Shown: one piece after another, positions 28,496-39,943 of the stretch
Layout of the letters: every line of letters begins with the position of its first letter
Numbering within the stretch: position 1 is the stretch's first letter
Origin: Phymatolithon calcareum
Lineage: Eukaryota > Rhodophyta > Florideophyceae > Hapalidiales
DNA: 64,000 bases
Reading direction: 5' to 3'
Assembly: GCA_977006965.1 (NCBI GenBank)
Contig: OZ345352.1
Span: 1,116,001 to 1,180,000 of the forward strand
Notes under the pieces: generated by a model
What the model saw: only the letters and a program-made list of their open reading frames with translations
What the model was told of the DNA's origin: nothing
The model's database searches: none
Translations under genes and position numbers: made by a program

Positions 28496-29399
28496 GTCCA
28501 TTTTGGGACAAACAAGGAGTGCGATTTTTTGTTCTTCGTTCTTGTGCCGACTTTTACATGCAATGAAAGACAAGAACGAGTAAGTAAAGTGAGTATGTTC
28601 AGCGATATTAGAAAAAATCGGTTCGTTCTGGTGTTGTCCTCCAAAGTTAGCAATTTGGCAGGAAGTGCATGTCAATAGATGCGCTCAAAAAAGGCGATTT
28701 ACGATGTACGAGATGACGGTGCACAAACCAATGTAACATGAACAGCTACTGTCAACAGAAGCTGTGCCCTTGCATTTATTTGTGCAGCACTCCCTTTCAA
28801 ACAGCAGATATCGTCTCGTACTCGCTATGAAACAAGAATAACAAGAAACACGTTTTTTGGTTGTCGATGTGTATTTTTCTCGCACTCTACCTCTCTGATG
28901 GGAGTACCAGCATACTTTTCTCTGTCGCCGCTGGAGATCAAAGCATCAAAAGGCTTCGAAACTTGGCAGAACGGCCATTCACACTGTAGAGAACTGCTTA
29001 ATGTAACACAGCTTCGATATTAGAACTGGACGCCCATTCTACTCCAAATTGCGTGTTAATATTGGATTTTTCAGAAATCATCGAATCCGAGGTCGAAACA
29101 AAGGATCATCTGAGTGACGCTCTTACCCAATGCCTTCGCATCGGCAAGTCCTCTGAAACATCTTCTCGTACGCAACTTGAGATACGTATTCCATTTTCGA
29201 TCATCATCATTGTAGCGCCCGCTGTTATATCGCTGTCCCAAGGAGGTCTCTTTTTCCTCTCGCGACTGTACGCCGCGCAACTTGGATCGCGATAGTCATG
29301 CTGCTCGTGGTAGGTGATCTTTTGGGCCATACTTGCACGTGTCTATCGTGTGTCTATGCGCTGCATCGCTGTCTTTTGCGCAGGTTGTAGTATATAAGC
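28496..29399. other. Intergenic, nothing recognised
   Basis: Short ORFs on both strands overlap each other and show no domain, signal or conservation elsewhere in the window. No repeats from the other families were seen. Confidence 0.4.
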
Positions 29400-30337
29400 T
29401 AGTTAGTTCCTTCCTCTGAGTAAAGGAAGGTGCGGGAGTTCTGGATTTCGGCTCGATTGCTTGGATCAAGCACGCGCAATGTTCGCCTGACAGTCCCTTC
29501 GACCACGCGGAGTCGGAGCTCTTCCCACCCTTTCCTGACCGTAACCGTTTCGGCGCGCAAGCCGGTGCGTCGACAACCGCGTTCAAGTTTCCCTTCCCCT
29601 TTTTCGTGCGTCCGTGCGAAGATCGACGGCCAAGCCATGGTCGCCGCCTAAAGACGGCGTCGTTTTCTCCTTCCTTTCTCTTTTGACCTTCGTCATGTCG
29701 TAAGCGGCGCAGTGGACGTCCGTTCGACTAGTCTCCACGCTTATTCTTCTTCGTTTCCTCGAAGGCCCGCGCTCTTGTTCGTCCACACGATCGCTGGAGT
29801 TACCGTATGACAATCTTGCCCGTTTTGTGTTGCAAGTTGCGCTTATCATCTGGACCTAAGTGCTCCTCACGTTGAGCTTCCGAGGCCCTGTTCGGCGTAG
29901 CCTCGCCCTCGTATCTCATCCATGCGACCGCTTGCGTTCCCGCAAAGCTGTGGAGTGTCCTCCGTGACCTGCATTACCGACTTCGCCCTGGTTCAAGTCT
30001 CGTCTATCTCTATTCACCCTCATCTACCTCGTCAAGCTTCTGAAGCCCTGTTCGGCGTAGCCTTGCGCTCGTGTTCTACGTTCACGACCGCTTGCGTTCC
30101 CGCAAAGCCATGGAGTACTACGATGGTGGACGCCTATTTTGTCCGCTGGTCTGGAGGTTTTGTTTGCTTGTCTTTCTATCCTTCTCTTTTGTCTTGTCTC
30201 TCCCGCTCTTTTCTTCTCTCTCCTCTCTTGGGATTTTCTTTCCCATGTGGCGTCGGGTTCTTTGGAGCCTGGCGCTACAGAAAGCTAGGGGTACCGTGTG
30301 GCTTGAAAACTGCAACGTTTCATTTTGACGCAAAAAC
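29400..30337 (+). repeat. 5'-UTR-like region with tandem monomers
   Basis: Contains TTCGACCACGCGGAGTCGGA, shared with the minus strand near 21,750. A repeated unit of about 160 bp follows (GAGGCCCTGTTCGGCGTAGC at 29,880 and again near 30,043; CGACCGCTTGCGTTCCCGC at about 29,930 and 30,090). Tandem monomers at a 5' end recall L1-type promoters; this is inference. The region is cut at 30,338 by a family B insertion. Confidence 0.5.
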
Positions 30338-30352
30338 GGTATCGGGTGGACT

Positions 30353-33128
30353 TTTTTTTTTTTCCTTTCAAGTTTATTTAAAAGCCCCACAGACTTCCGA
30401 AGATATGGGCAAGGCTTCCTCTGATGCTACCTACCTTTGTGTAGCTCACAAAACGTCCACCAGAATGGCGGACGGGAAAACTCAGGACTCAAAGTAGTCC
30501 TATTTCAGTCCTCTACGGGATTGTTGGTGCTTGGTCTCGACCACTTTTTGTCTTGCCTTCTGCGGATTAATACAAGCCTTCTTCGGTCTCCATGCGTTCT
30601 ATGAGTGTCTTGCTAAATAGTAAGAGCTCATCCAGCGCCTTTTCTGTTTCCAGTCGTTTTTCTCCTTCAAGTTCGTACCCTGGTAACGTGCGTTCAAGGG
30701 TTTCCATATGCTCTCTGGCTCTGGTGCCGAATTCTTCAGTCATACTTGTTGTTGACACCTGTGGGAATCTGCCGCAGGCATACTGCAGCGCTAGTTGTCT
30801 GTGCTTCACCTTGGGGAACTTGAGGATTGCCGGCAATTCTCTTGTCTTGTCGTACGGTATCTTTCTTTTCCGCTTCGATTCTAGGCGGTCTCCTTCCATT
30901 TCCAGAAATTTCGATCGAAGTGTTTGCGACGATTGGTTCGTTTGGATATGCTTTACAGCTTCACCGAACGGCTCTCTGGTCTCCATCGCGGCGATATCTT
31001 TCCTCGTGTACTGCCATTCATGGTTGTTTCTTCTTTCGGGCACTTCTTTTGAATACATACGTTCTTTCGCCTTGTTCCTTCTCAGCATTTTGAAGGCCAA
31101 TATTTCTCGTCGATGTGCGGCCGCCTGGATCCGGCACAGGAGACGGAGCCTATCCGTCCTTCCTCGGGCCAGTGGCCCGAATACTTGATTGAAGAATGTT
31201 GCTTCTACTTCCTTGACAGCATTTTGTACGTCTTCTGTCCAGGGCGTTAAGTGCATTGCGTACTCCCAGCGTGGCTGTACTAGCGCCTTGTATATCTGAA
31301 TACACTTCTGTATACTCAGCCCTTTCTTGAACACTCGCAGTGTACGCAACTCGTACACGGCCGTCCTTGCTTTCTTTAGTCGTTGCATCATTAACGTATC
31401 TGTGACTCCTCCGGGGTCTATGGATACTCCAAGGTACGTGACCTCCGGAACTTGTGCTAGTACCTTGTTCGCTAGCTTGAATGTCTTGCCCAATGTTTCC
31501 TCTGATTCGAGGACTTCGCTTTTCCCTTGTTTAGTGTTCCAAGTCATATCTCGCTCTTGTGCCCATTGGGTAGCTATATCCAATAGTCCTTGCAGTGCAG
31601 CGGGTGATTTCGCAGAGAGAAGAACATCGTCTGCGAAGAGGATAGCCGGTACTTCAGCCCAGGTTTTTGATGCCCGGCTCATTCGCTCGGCGAATTCATC
31701 CATGAAGATGTTGTAAAGGCTTGGACTGAGAGGGGACCCTTGTGGGACCCCCCTGTCCACTAGAAACCAGTTCCTGTTCGCATCACCAATTGTTGCTACC
31801 CAGGATGGTGTCAAGAACGCCTCGGCCATTGCGCAGATCTCCTTAGGCAGTACTTGTCTCATTCTGTTCACCAAGTGTACTCTCGGTACTGTTTCGTAGG
31901 CAGCCTTAAGGTCCAATACTGCTACACATCTCTGATCCTCTTTTAGTAGCTCAGTAGCTCTTAGGATGGCCAGTTCAGTGCTCTTCCCCTTTTGGAACCC
32001 AAGCTGATACCAGTGGTTTGAGTATACTGTGCGCAGCTTCATATCAATCGCTGTCTCAATAATTTTCCTTGCGTGGCATCGGTCGGTAGTTTCCGGGGTC
32101 CTCGTGTGCTCCCTTCTTGTGTATTGGGACGAGGAGCGCTTTCTGCCAGTGCAGAGGCGTGTCTCCACATCTTCCGCAGGCCTCCCACAAGGCTGTAAGC
32201 ACTTCGGCATTGAGCGATATATCGACTTTTAGCATTTCAGCCTTCACCTCGTCTAAGCCTGGTGCCTTTCCGTTTGGTGCTTTACGGATAGCCGCTTCAA
32301 TTTTTGTCCTCATGTCCTCTGTGCAGGAGAATTTTCTTAGTCCGGGTTGCCTGAGATATGGGCTGAGAATTTAGCGCAATTCATGGGGCTTCCTGTCATC
32401 TCGTTTCTTAGCTTTCTTCTTCGAATTTTCTTTTTCATCATGGCAAGTTGCTTCTAAGCCGCTGGTCCATCCTTCTCCTCCAGCTCGGCGATGTATTCTT
32501 GATACTGCTCTTTCTTCTTCTTGTTCACCAAGGTTCTGATTTGGTACTTACACTCGTGGTAACGACCCCAGTCTTCCGGTGCTTGGGATGATCTGGCTTT
32601 CCGGTAAAGTTTCTTTCGCTTCAGTGCCATTTTGTCGAGCTCTGTATTCCAAAATGACTTATAGCGTGCCGGTGTGCGTTTTCTAGTTCTCCACGGATCA
32701 CACCAGGTTTTAACAAGTCGCTTGTACCCCTGGTGTAGATCTCTTACATTGCTGCACTTTTTGAGGTCTTCGATGACTCCGGGAATGCCTTCTTGGTACT
32801 TACGAAGCGCGATTTCTTTCTTGGATTCTTTTCTTGACTTTCCTCCGAGGTCCACAATCTCTCTGTAGATATGGGATACCGATTCGGGGGAGGTACTTCC
32901 CTTGAGGTCCTCAATGAGACTACGCATTCGTTCCTTGATTTCATTTTTCCTTTGTGTGTCATCTCGGTCTCTTACACTGATTGGTCGCTTATACTGGTTC
33001 GGGTCACGATCTTGCCGGCTTCTAAGGCGCGTACATACAGGCCTGTGCTGTGTAGCCCCTGTCCATATGTCCTCTGGAGAGTTCGGCGCGGATATTGTTA
33101 TTCCTTTCGTAACGAAGAAGTCGATATT
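30353..33128 (-). mobile_element. Non-LTR family B, longest copy (B3)
   Basis: A 2,776-bp minus-strand insertion flanked by the exact 15-bp duplication GGTATCGGGTGGACT at 30,338-30,352 and 33,129-33,143. The poly(A) appears as a T-run at 30,353. It carries a near-complete RT and linker, but no endonuclease, so it is probably 5'-truncated. Confidence 0.93.
30567..32927 (-). pseudogene. Family B reverse transcriptase polyprotein
   Basis: Three frame-shifted pieces: 32,927-32,454 (basic linker with Lys-rich helices), 32,313-32,056 (RT N-terminal KAPNGKAPGLDEVKAEML), and 32,210-30,567. The last holds LDLKAAYETVP, RGVPQGSPLSPSLYN and LFADDVLLSAKS, then the thumb and C-terminus ending ERMETEEGLY. 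At least two frameshifts and no endonuclease. The RT closely resembles family A, which shares the LFADDVLL box and the WEYAMHLTPWT segment. Confidence 0.88.
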
Positions 33129-33361
33129 GGTATCGGGTGGACTGCTGTGCGCTCAAGCTGTAATTGAACGACTTTTTTTTATAATTCAAGTTTTTAAAAA
33201 AGCCCCACAGACTTCCGGAGACATGGGCAACGCTTCCTCTGATGCTACCTACCTTTGTGCAGCTCACGAAACGTCCACCAGAATGGCGGACGGGAAACTC
33301 AGGATTCAAGGTAATCATATATCAGTTCTCTACGAGGTTGTTTGCCTTGCCTTCTGCGAAT

Positions 33362-33710
33362 TGTAGACACGCAATGTTGCAGGGGATAATGAACGACATT
33401 ATCAGCATAGACCTAGGAGCTCTACAACGACTCCATGCGATATATCCACCGACATTATCAGCACAGCATGGTGAACGACACTTCCAAGAGGAACAATCGG
33501 ATTTATCGCAGACACCGACTAACAAGCAACGTAATGCTAGTCTAGTGTCAGTTAGTGCCCCCCCCTTTTTACAGGGTGTCCAATTGCTCACCCCTGCATT
33601 ATTTAAGCGGCGATCCCAATCGCACCTTAGACAGAGGCATCGCATCAGAGAGACATCACCCCTTTTCCAGATAAACACCAACCCTTATCTTTGCACTCCC
33701 AGTGATTACA
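33362..33710 (+). repeat. 5' LTR
   Basis: 349 bp, differing from the 3' LTR mainly in a C/T homopolymer (near 33,563) and one A/G (near 33,652). CATTATTTAAGCGG near 33,596 may serve as the TATA region. No conventional TGG primer-binding site directly follows at 33,711 (GAAATTTCTTTCCTGCAGG). Confidence 0.9.
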
Positions 33711-33771
33711 GAAATTTCTTTCCTGCAGGAGAATGTCTGAGTGTTAAGACGAAGATCAAGTTTGATTTGGA

Positions 33772-35365
33772 AATGGATGATTCTCAAACCATGGAAAGTG
33801 GAAGTTTTTCGTCGGCGCAACCTACCGATCGGCAACCAACCGCCGCGCTTTTTCAACCCGTAAGCCACCCGATATTACGAAGTCTCGACCCAAGAGAAGA
33901 AGAAGGAAGTCCCGTCGATGACCGTGGCATCTTTCAAGGTGTCAATCGACGGGAGCCTTCTCGAGTCCATGTTCTTCCTAGGGGAGGTCAGTGACATATC
34001 AAGAGCTAAAACAGCTGGAGCTCTGACATCGAACGATATTCAAAAATTTATTGAAGGTTTGGTGCAGGAGAATGAAGACGAACAGGTACACCCGGAAATC
34101 ATCGAGAAGGCTCTACAAAGTCTTCGAATGCCGATGCACGTCGTACAAGCGAATGCAAGGATTATGGAGTTCGCTACAGATTTCTTCTCAAGATTAGAAG
34201 AAGCTGGTTACCCGAACTTCAAGCAAAACAATCCGAAGCAAACCATATCGCTCATGCAGAATAAGGTTTTCCCAACAAATTTGAAGAAGGTAATGGAAAG
34301 GCACCTCGAATATCAACAAGGATTGAAGCAGGACCTCAGAGCCTATGTCAAATTATTGTGCAAGGAAGCTGAGATATCCCAAAGGGCAGAAGGCATGCGC
34401 CATAAGGGTACACCATCAACACCGGAAAAGACGCAAACATCTGGATCCCAAGTGGACACGAAACCAAAGAAATGGATTCCAGTATGTCTTAATCCTCCAT
34501 TTAAGGCCAAAGGAAAAAGGCACTTTCTATGCGACTGCGAAGATTGCGAGGAAGACGAGAAGAAACGGCTACTGGAGGAACACAAAAAGAAGAAAAAGAA
34601 CAAGAAAGGCGCGAAGAAAGTGTCGAGCCGAAACAGCGACGCGTATCCAACAAATATAACACTCATCAAGGCAAGATTTGGGGGAATGGAGTCAAGAACG
34701 ATATGCGCGGATGCGGTCTCAGATATCAATCTGATGCCTCCGGACTTTTATGCAACGTTAATGGAAACCGGGGCCCGAATTGAAACAAGGACGTTCCAAA
34801 ATGAACGAAAATATGGATTGGCAGCCGCAACCAATTCAGAGAAGGAACCTATCTATATCTCCTGCAATAAGGAGGTGAAGGTTACAACAGAACTCTTCAT
34901 TCGACATGCAAAAACGCTCACAATACGAGAATTGGTGTGGCAGGTTGCAAATCAAGAGGTTAAGGATCCTCTACTTGGACGACCAATACTCGAAGCACTC
35001 GGACTGTACACAAAAGCCGTCCTTCAAGCAGCATGTGATCGATATGAAGATGTTGTTCAAGCTGATGATCTCATCCATGAAAAACAGTATCGCGAAGGAT
35101 CTATTGCGAGAATCATTTCCGAAGGAGTATATCATTCCGACAAGGCCGCATATGATTACGATGACGGATCTGGTTGGACTTGGGTATCGATACCAAGGAG
35201 GAGATGGACGAAGCTCTGGCCAAAATGTTGACTAAAGCAGCGGAAGAAGGGCTGTCAAAATCGGGACAGGAGACGTTAAGCAAGATGCTAGAAACGTATC
35301 GAGATGTTTTCAGATTACGCCTTGGAAATGATCCGCCTGCGAGCGTCGAGCCGAGTAGTATATAG
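33772..35365 (+). pseudogene. Gag-like and protease-like region of LTR element
   Basis: The main frame is 33,918-35,231 (437 residues), with an upstream piece from 33,772 in another frame and a downstream piece, 35,174-35,365, in a third. Residues suggest a gag-type helical region, a CDCEDCEEDEKKR acidic/basic stretch, then a retropepsin-like segment. There ICADAVSDINLMP replaces the usual D-S/T-G triad, followed by LLGRPILEALGL. The last piece (YRDVFRLRLGNDPPA) is the typical start of Ty3/gypsy RT, and then the RT palm is missing. Confidence 0.75.
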
Positions 35366-36657
35366 AAGCAAGTCTTTTAAATGCATTGCAAGAATGTCTC
35401 AAGATTTGTGAGCAGAGAAAACTCAAAATCAGCGCGAGGAAGTCTGTGCTATTCACCAAACAAGTGCGTTGGTGTGGCCGACTGATTGATGAACATGGGA
35501 TACAATGCGATCCCCGGAGACTCAGTGGTCTAAAGGAGCTACATATGCCCGAAAATGCAGGCGAGCTATGCCAATACTTACACTGCGTCCAGTTGATGGC
35601 TTCAAGTATACCTGATTTTGCACAACGAAGTGAAGCGCTGCGAGGCATTCTGGAAACCGCCTACGACAAAGCGGGTTCGCGAAAGAAGAAAGCGATCCAA
35701 AAATTTTCGTTGGACAGCCTGGGATGGGGATCGGAGCACGAACATTCCTTCAAGGCGTTGCAAGAAACTCTTCGAAATGCGGTAAAGCTTGGCAAAGCTA
35801 TCTGTATATTTACGGACGCCTCGGATGCACATTGGGCTGCCGTGGTCACGCAATGTGATGAGAGTGAACTAACCAAGGACATAATGCAGCAAAAGCATGA
35901 GCCGTTGGCATTTCTTAGTTCATCTTTCAAGAGAGCACAAGAACGATGGAGCACATTCGAGAAGGAAGCCTACGCCATTTTGAAGTGTTTCCGGAAGCTC
36001 GACTACATGCTCGCAGGGGAAGCAAACATCCACCTATACACTGATCACAGAAACCTGCTATTTCCATTTCACCCGATGGCAATGGTACCGACGATTGGCA
36101 GCCACGTGATCAACAAATTTCAAAGATGGGCCGTTTACTTATCGGCGTTCTCTTACACAGTTGACCATGTGGAAGGCGAGCGGAACGTTATGCCCGATAT
36201 TATGTCACGTTGGCTGTCCGGGTACAGAGGCAAGAAAGTCATGAGTCGCAGGGTTTCTGATACATCGATGGAAAACGACATCGTGAATTCACCGTTCAGC
36301 GAAGATTTTGTGTGGCCAGCAACACAAATGATCATCACGGAACAGAACAAACATGAAAAATCAAGGCCGGCAAAAGCGGCAAAGAAGGAAGGTGATCTGT
36401 ACTATTTAAGCAAACAAGCAGAACACTCTGAGACTAAGTACGAGATGATCGAAAAACTCGTGAATATAGGAGAAGAACCAGATGGAATATTCGTTCAAGT
36501 TCAGTGGTCAGGTTTGCCGGACAAAAGCGATTGGACGTGGCAGAAGATTGAAGACCTTCATGAAGATGTACCTGAGGAGCTTGCATCATTTTTGTCCAAC
36601 ACACGCAAGAAAATGCTGGCGAAGAAGGCCAAGCAAGCATTGCGAATCAATGATTAA
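35366..36657 (+). pseudogene. RT-thumb / RNase H / chromodomain ORF of LTR element
   Basis: An open frame of about 423 residues with no stop, made of three parts. About 1-90 is the end of RT (LKISARKSVLFTKQVRWCG). About 140-290 is RNase H with CIFTDASDAHW, FEKEAYAI, LYTDHRNLL and ERNVMPDIMSRW, the four acidic residues in order. About 350-410 is a chromodomain (VQVQWSGLPDKSDWTWQKI). The RT catalytic core upstream and the integrase between RNase H and chromodomain are gone, yet the frame is preserved. First ATG at 35,381-35,386; translation would need a fusion or frameshift from upstream. Confidence 0.85.
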
Positions 36658-36682
36658 TACACTCTTCGAGTGTATGGGGCCC

Positions 36683-37029
36683 TGTAGACACGCAATGTTG
36701 CAGGGGATAATGAACGACATTATCAGCATAGACCTAGGAGCTCTACAACGACTCCATGCGATATATCCACCGACATTATCAGCACAGCATGGTGAACGAC
36801 ACTTCCAAGAGGAACAATCGGATTTATCGCAGACACCGACTAACAAGCAACGTAATGCTAGTCTAGTGTCAGTTAGTGCCCCCCTTTTTTCAGGGTGTCC
36901 AATTGCTCACCCCTGCATTATTTAAGCGGCGATCCCAATCGCACCTTAGACAGAGGCATCGCATCAGAGAGACGTCACCCCTTTTCCAGATAAACACCAA
37001 CCCTTATCTTTGCACTCCCAGTGATTACA
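36683..37029 (+). repeat. 3' LTR
   Basis: 347 bp, preceded by a short purine stretch GTATGGGG rather than a strong polypurine tract. High identity to the 5' LTR implies recent insertion, after the duplication that created segment I. Confidence 0.9.
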
Positions 37030-37079
37030 GAATCAATACAGGCCTTCTTCGTTCTCCATGCGTTCTATGAGTGTCATAA

Positions 37080-38131
37080 TTGAACAACTGTGCCCGCAAA
37101 AGGGATACTTCAGAATCAAAGCACTTGGCATACAGAAAAAGTAAACCCCTTCTAACCGCAACTCTTCTAACTGAAACCGCTGCACAATTGAAATTGGAGG
37201 GCCTATCCCAACCCAAATTCCTCCTAAAATATCTAAAGCTAAAGGTCGAAACTGCAATCCTCAAAACTGATAGCCCTTCTTCTTCCTTTACATTGCCTCC
37301 ATGTCACGAAAAAGTTCAAGCAGCATTGATTATTGCAATGCTAAAGGTTGAATATGAGATAGAAATAAAGTCTCCATTTCAGTTTCGAAAAATGTTACAT
37401 ACACATCGCAGCCATGACAACCGAAAAACAGATGTCCATGCTGTAGGATAAGCTAAAGCGTTGAGCATTGGTGCGGAAATCATTGTGTACGGCGATTGCC
37501 AGATCGTAGTTAATGACATGCACAGCATTCTTATTTTGATCTGCTGTGCACGGCACCCAAATAGTAACCCTACAGTATGTTAGGTTGACAAATTACGCTG
37601 TGCACGGCGATCACTACAAATTTTGCATCAGTGCTCAACGCTTTAACTTATCGTACGGCTCTGATACCGGCATCTCGGTTATAATGAGGACGCCGTCATG
37701 GCAACCGAAATACAAATGGCAGTGCCAAAGGATGGATTAAAGTGTGGGCATTATCATAGTGTGCTGCTCGAATAACGGAGTTAAAAGTTGTTTTACTCAA
37801 AGCTTTCTAGAAATGTTACGTACACTTCGCCTCATGACAGTCGAACTACAGATGTCAGTGCCGTGGGATAAGTTAAAGCGTTTAGCATTGCTGCGGAATT
37901 CTGGCAATCGCAGAAGACAGTGAATTCGTAATTTAGAGGATTTATTGAGAAGGTACCATGTGTCCCAACTTGAGGAAAGCCGGCACCTTTCTAATCGCAT
38001 TATACTAGCATCGAGCTTTGTCAATTACCTTATTCAGAATTGCAGAGTGAGGGGTCCATGTGGGCTTCTTCAGGGTTCTGCTGAGCAGACAGTGAATTCC
38101 GCACCCATCATAGGTGCGGAATTCAACAGTT
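37080..38131. repeat. Inverted-module block, duplicate of 229-1,322
   Basis: No gene. Modules at about 37,405-37,560 (plus), 37,628-37,705 (minus) and 37,825-37,910 (plus) mirror those in segment I. Small indels distinguish the two blocks. Confidence 0.6.
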
Positions 38132-38610
38132 ATCATAAGGATTGGATTGGATTGGATTTCTGTTTAATTGAAGCTCCCTTTGTCAATAATGATAATTATT
38201 ATCATTGCACCTGAGAGACTTTTCTTTGCGCTCCAGTCCTTCGCATACGTTCTCATTTAAGGACATAATCTTTGGGCAGTATCAACTGCCATTTCCAGAA
38301 TATCTTTTTGAATATCGGAAAGTCGTTCTTTGGTCATTACGTTTGAAATGTTCTTGAGGGCTTCATCTAGTTCGGAATCTTCTTTTCTTGCTTGCTCTTG
38401 CCAAGAGTATGGGAAGCAGCGACATAATCAGTGCGCGTAAAGAAGACTGTGCTTCGCTTTTTTTGAGTGTGAGAAATGGTGGTAGCTCGTTCTTGATGGG
38501 CTAAGGAGGGCACCGGCCCTCCCGTCCAACGGCTTTAGGAGGGAGACATGCATCCCATTCTTCTTTTGGGTTCTTCTGCGTTCTTGCGTTTACAGAACTA
38601 TCATATTGAT
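38132..38610 (-). mobile_element. 3' fragment of non-LTR family C
   Basis: Counterpart of 1,323-1,790, with the GGATTGGATTGGATTTCTGT tail and C-terminal coding remnants. A single CTCTCAAG at 38,627-38,634 just downstream marks the empty hAT site. Confidence 0.7.
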
Positions 38611-38753
38611 GAATCTTTATTCTTGCCTCTCAAGGATTTCCGCATATGAGGAATGCCTCATATTCTGGTTGGTCAAATTAAGAATGCTGTGAACGGCGAT
38701 AACAACGATTTTGTAATCGCTGGGCACAGTGAATTCCGCACTAGTGATGTACA

Positions 38754-39170
38754 GTATAACCCGTCTAACTGGAAACTCTGCGACTGAAAAAACTATATAA
38801 CTGCAAACGGAATGCCATTCCCGACCAAAAAAGCGCCAAAAAATAAACAAATTTTAGGGTGCCTTGCGAACTTGCCAACTGCAAACCTCTCAACTGAGGG
38901 CATTAATTTTTTAGTTTATTTTTCAAGGGTGCCTTTCACATGAATGGTTCACCTCGCCTTCACACCACGTTACACGTATTCGATTCTGCTTAACATCTCA
39001 GAATCATTTCGAGTTTTGTGCCACGGAAATGCCCAAACCAATAAACTACGTCTCCATTGCCAAGAAGAAGCGCATTCTGGATGAATTCGACAGCCGACGT
39101 GCCCTCTCGCTGTAATGTGACTGACCAACCACCTGTCCCGAACCTTTGCAGTTAGACAGGTTCGACAGAA
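38754..39170. mobile_element. Possible pogo-like MITE
   Basis: CAGTATAACCCGTCTAACTG preceded by TA at about 38,749 resembles pogo-group termini. Near 39,142-39,166 the inverted counterpart CAGTTAGACAGGTTCGACAG occurs. The right terminus is degraded and a TA on that side is not evident. No ORF. Sister locus 3,290-3,345 lacks this stretch. Confidence 0.45.
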
Positions 39171-39943
39171 CAAATTTCACATACCCATTTAGCCTGAGGC
39201 GCCTCACGACGACTCATATTTTTGGTTAAAAGAGGCGCTTTTTACATTACAGTATCCAATTGGCGCACAATTGGGCTTAAATTGCAATATTGACGTGGCT
39301 TACAATATACTGTAATGACGGCTCGCGATGCGCATCCATTTCTGGCGACTCGCGAGTGGGCCGCCTCGCCGATGAGGCGCTTCAAAGGCGAGAGGCGTGT
39401 GAGTCTGTGTATCATACATCACTATTCAGCACCCATATTTAGTTCTTCCCGATCAAGAACTTTCTCATATCAGGAATTCTTCATCTTCTAGTTGGTCAGA
39501 TTAAGAATGCTGTGAACGGCAATAACTGCGATTTTGCAATCGCCGTCCACGGCTGGGTGGGGAAGCACAGTGTAATTCTTAATTTTATTGGGGTGCCCGG
39601 TGCCCCCTTGAAGGAGTAATGGAAGCACAGTAAATTCCGCACCCATCCATTTTCCTTTTAGTTCTTGCCGAGCAAGAAATTCCTCATCTTCTGGTTAGTC
39701 AGATTGAGAATGCTGTGCACGGCGAGAACTGCGGTCTGGCAATCGCAGTACATAGTGAATTCCGCATCAATGCTCAACGCTTAAACTTATCCCACGGCAC
39801 TGACATCTGTATTTCGTTTGTCATGATGGCGAAGTGCATGTGACATTTCTCATTACCACTTAGCACAGTAGAAGAACTTTTTTGACTCCGTTATTCAAGC
39901 AGCACTATTATAGATTTCGGAGTACTCATCTGCACGTTGGAGG
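39171..39943. repeat. Repeat block before family A copy 2
   Basis: No gene. GC-rich GGCGACTCGCGAGTGG and GATGAGGCGCTTCAAAGGCG at 39,330-39,410 resemble sequence near 8,540. Minus modules lie at 39,507-39,560 and 39,680-39,850, the counterparts of 3,335-3,613. Confidence 0.5.

Larger units (their letters stand above)
33362..37029 (+). mobile_element. Ty3/gypsy LTR retrotransposon with both LTRs
   Basis: The LTRs are at 33,362-33,710 and 36,683-37,029. They begin TGTAGACACG and end GTGATTACA and are nearly identical. A 4-bp duplication GAAT lies at 33,358-33,361 and 37,030-37,033. The empty site is at about 184-187 (CTGCGAATCAATACAGG). Internal coding is gag-like, protease-like, RNase H and chromodomain. 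The RT palm and integrase are deleted, so the copy needed helper proteins. Confidence 0.93.
33173..37079 (-). mobile_element. Family B fragment (B4) split by an LTR element
   Basis: The B tail occupies 33,173-33,361 and resumes at 37,034-37,079. An imperfect TSD TAATTGAAC-AC flanks it at about 33,161-33,172 and 37,077-37,089. The uninterrupted counterpart is at 1-228. Confidence 0.82.

Noticed and set aside
29922-30497. 191-codon plus-strand ORF
   Set aside because: It runs through tandem repeats and into the poly(A) end of a minus-strand retroelement; low complexity and no start context.
33242-33771. First part of a 250-codon ORF as gag
   Set aside because: It spans the family B tail and the whole 5' LTR; only sequence after about 33,772 can be internal coding.
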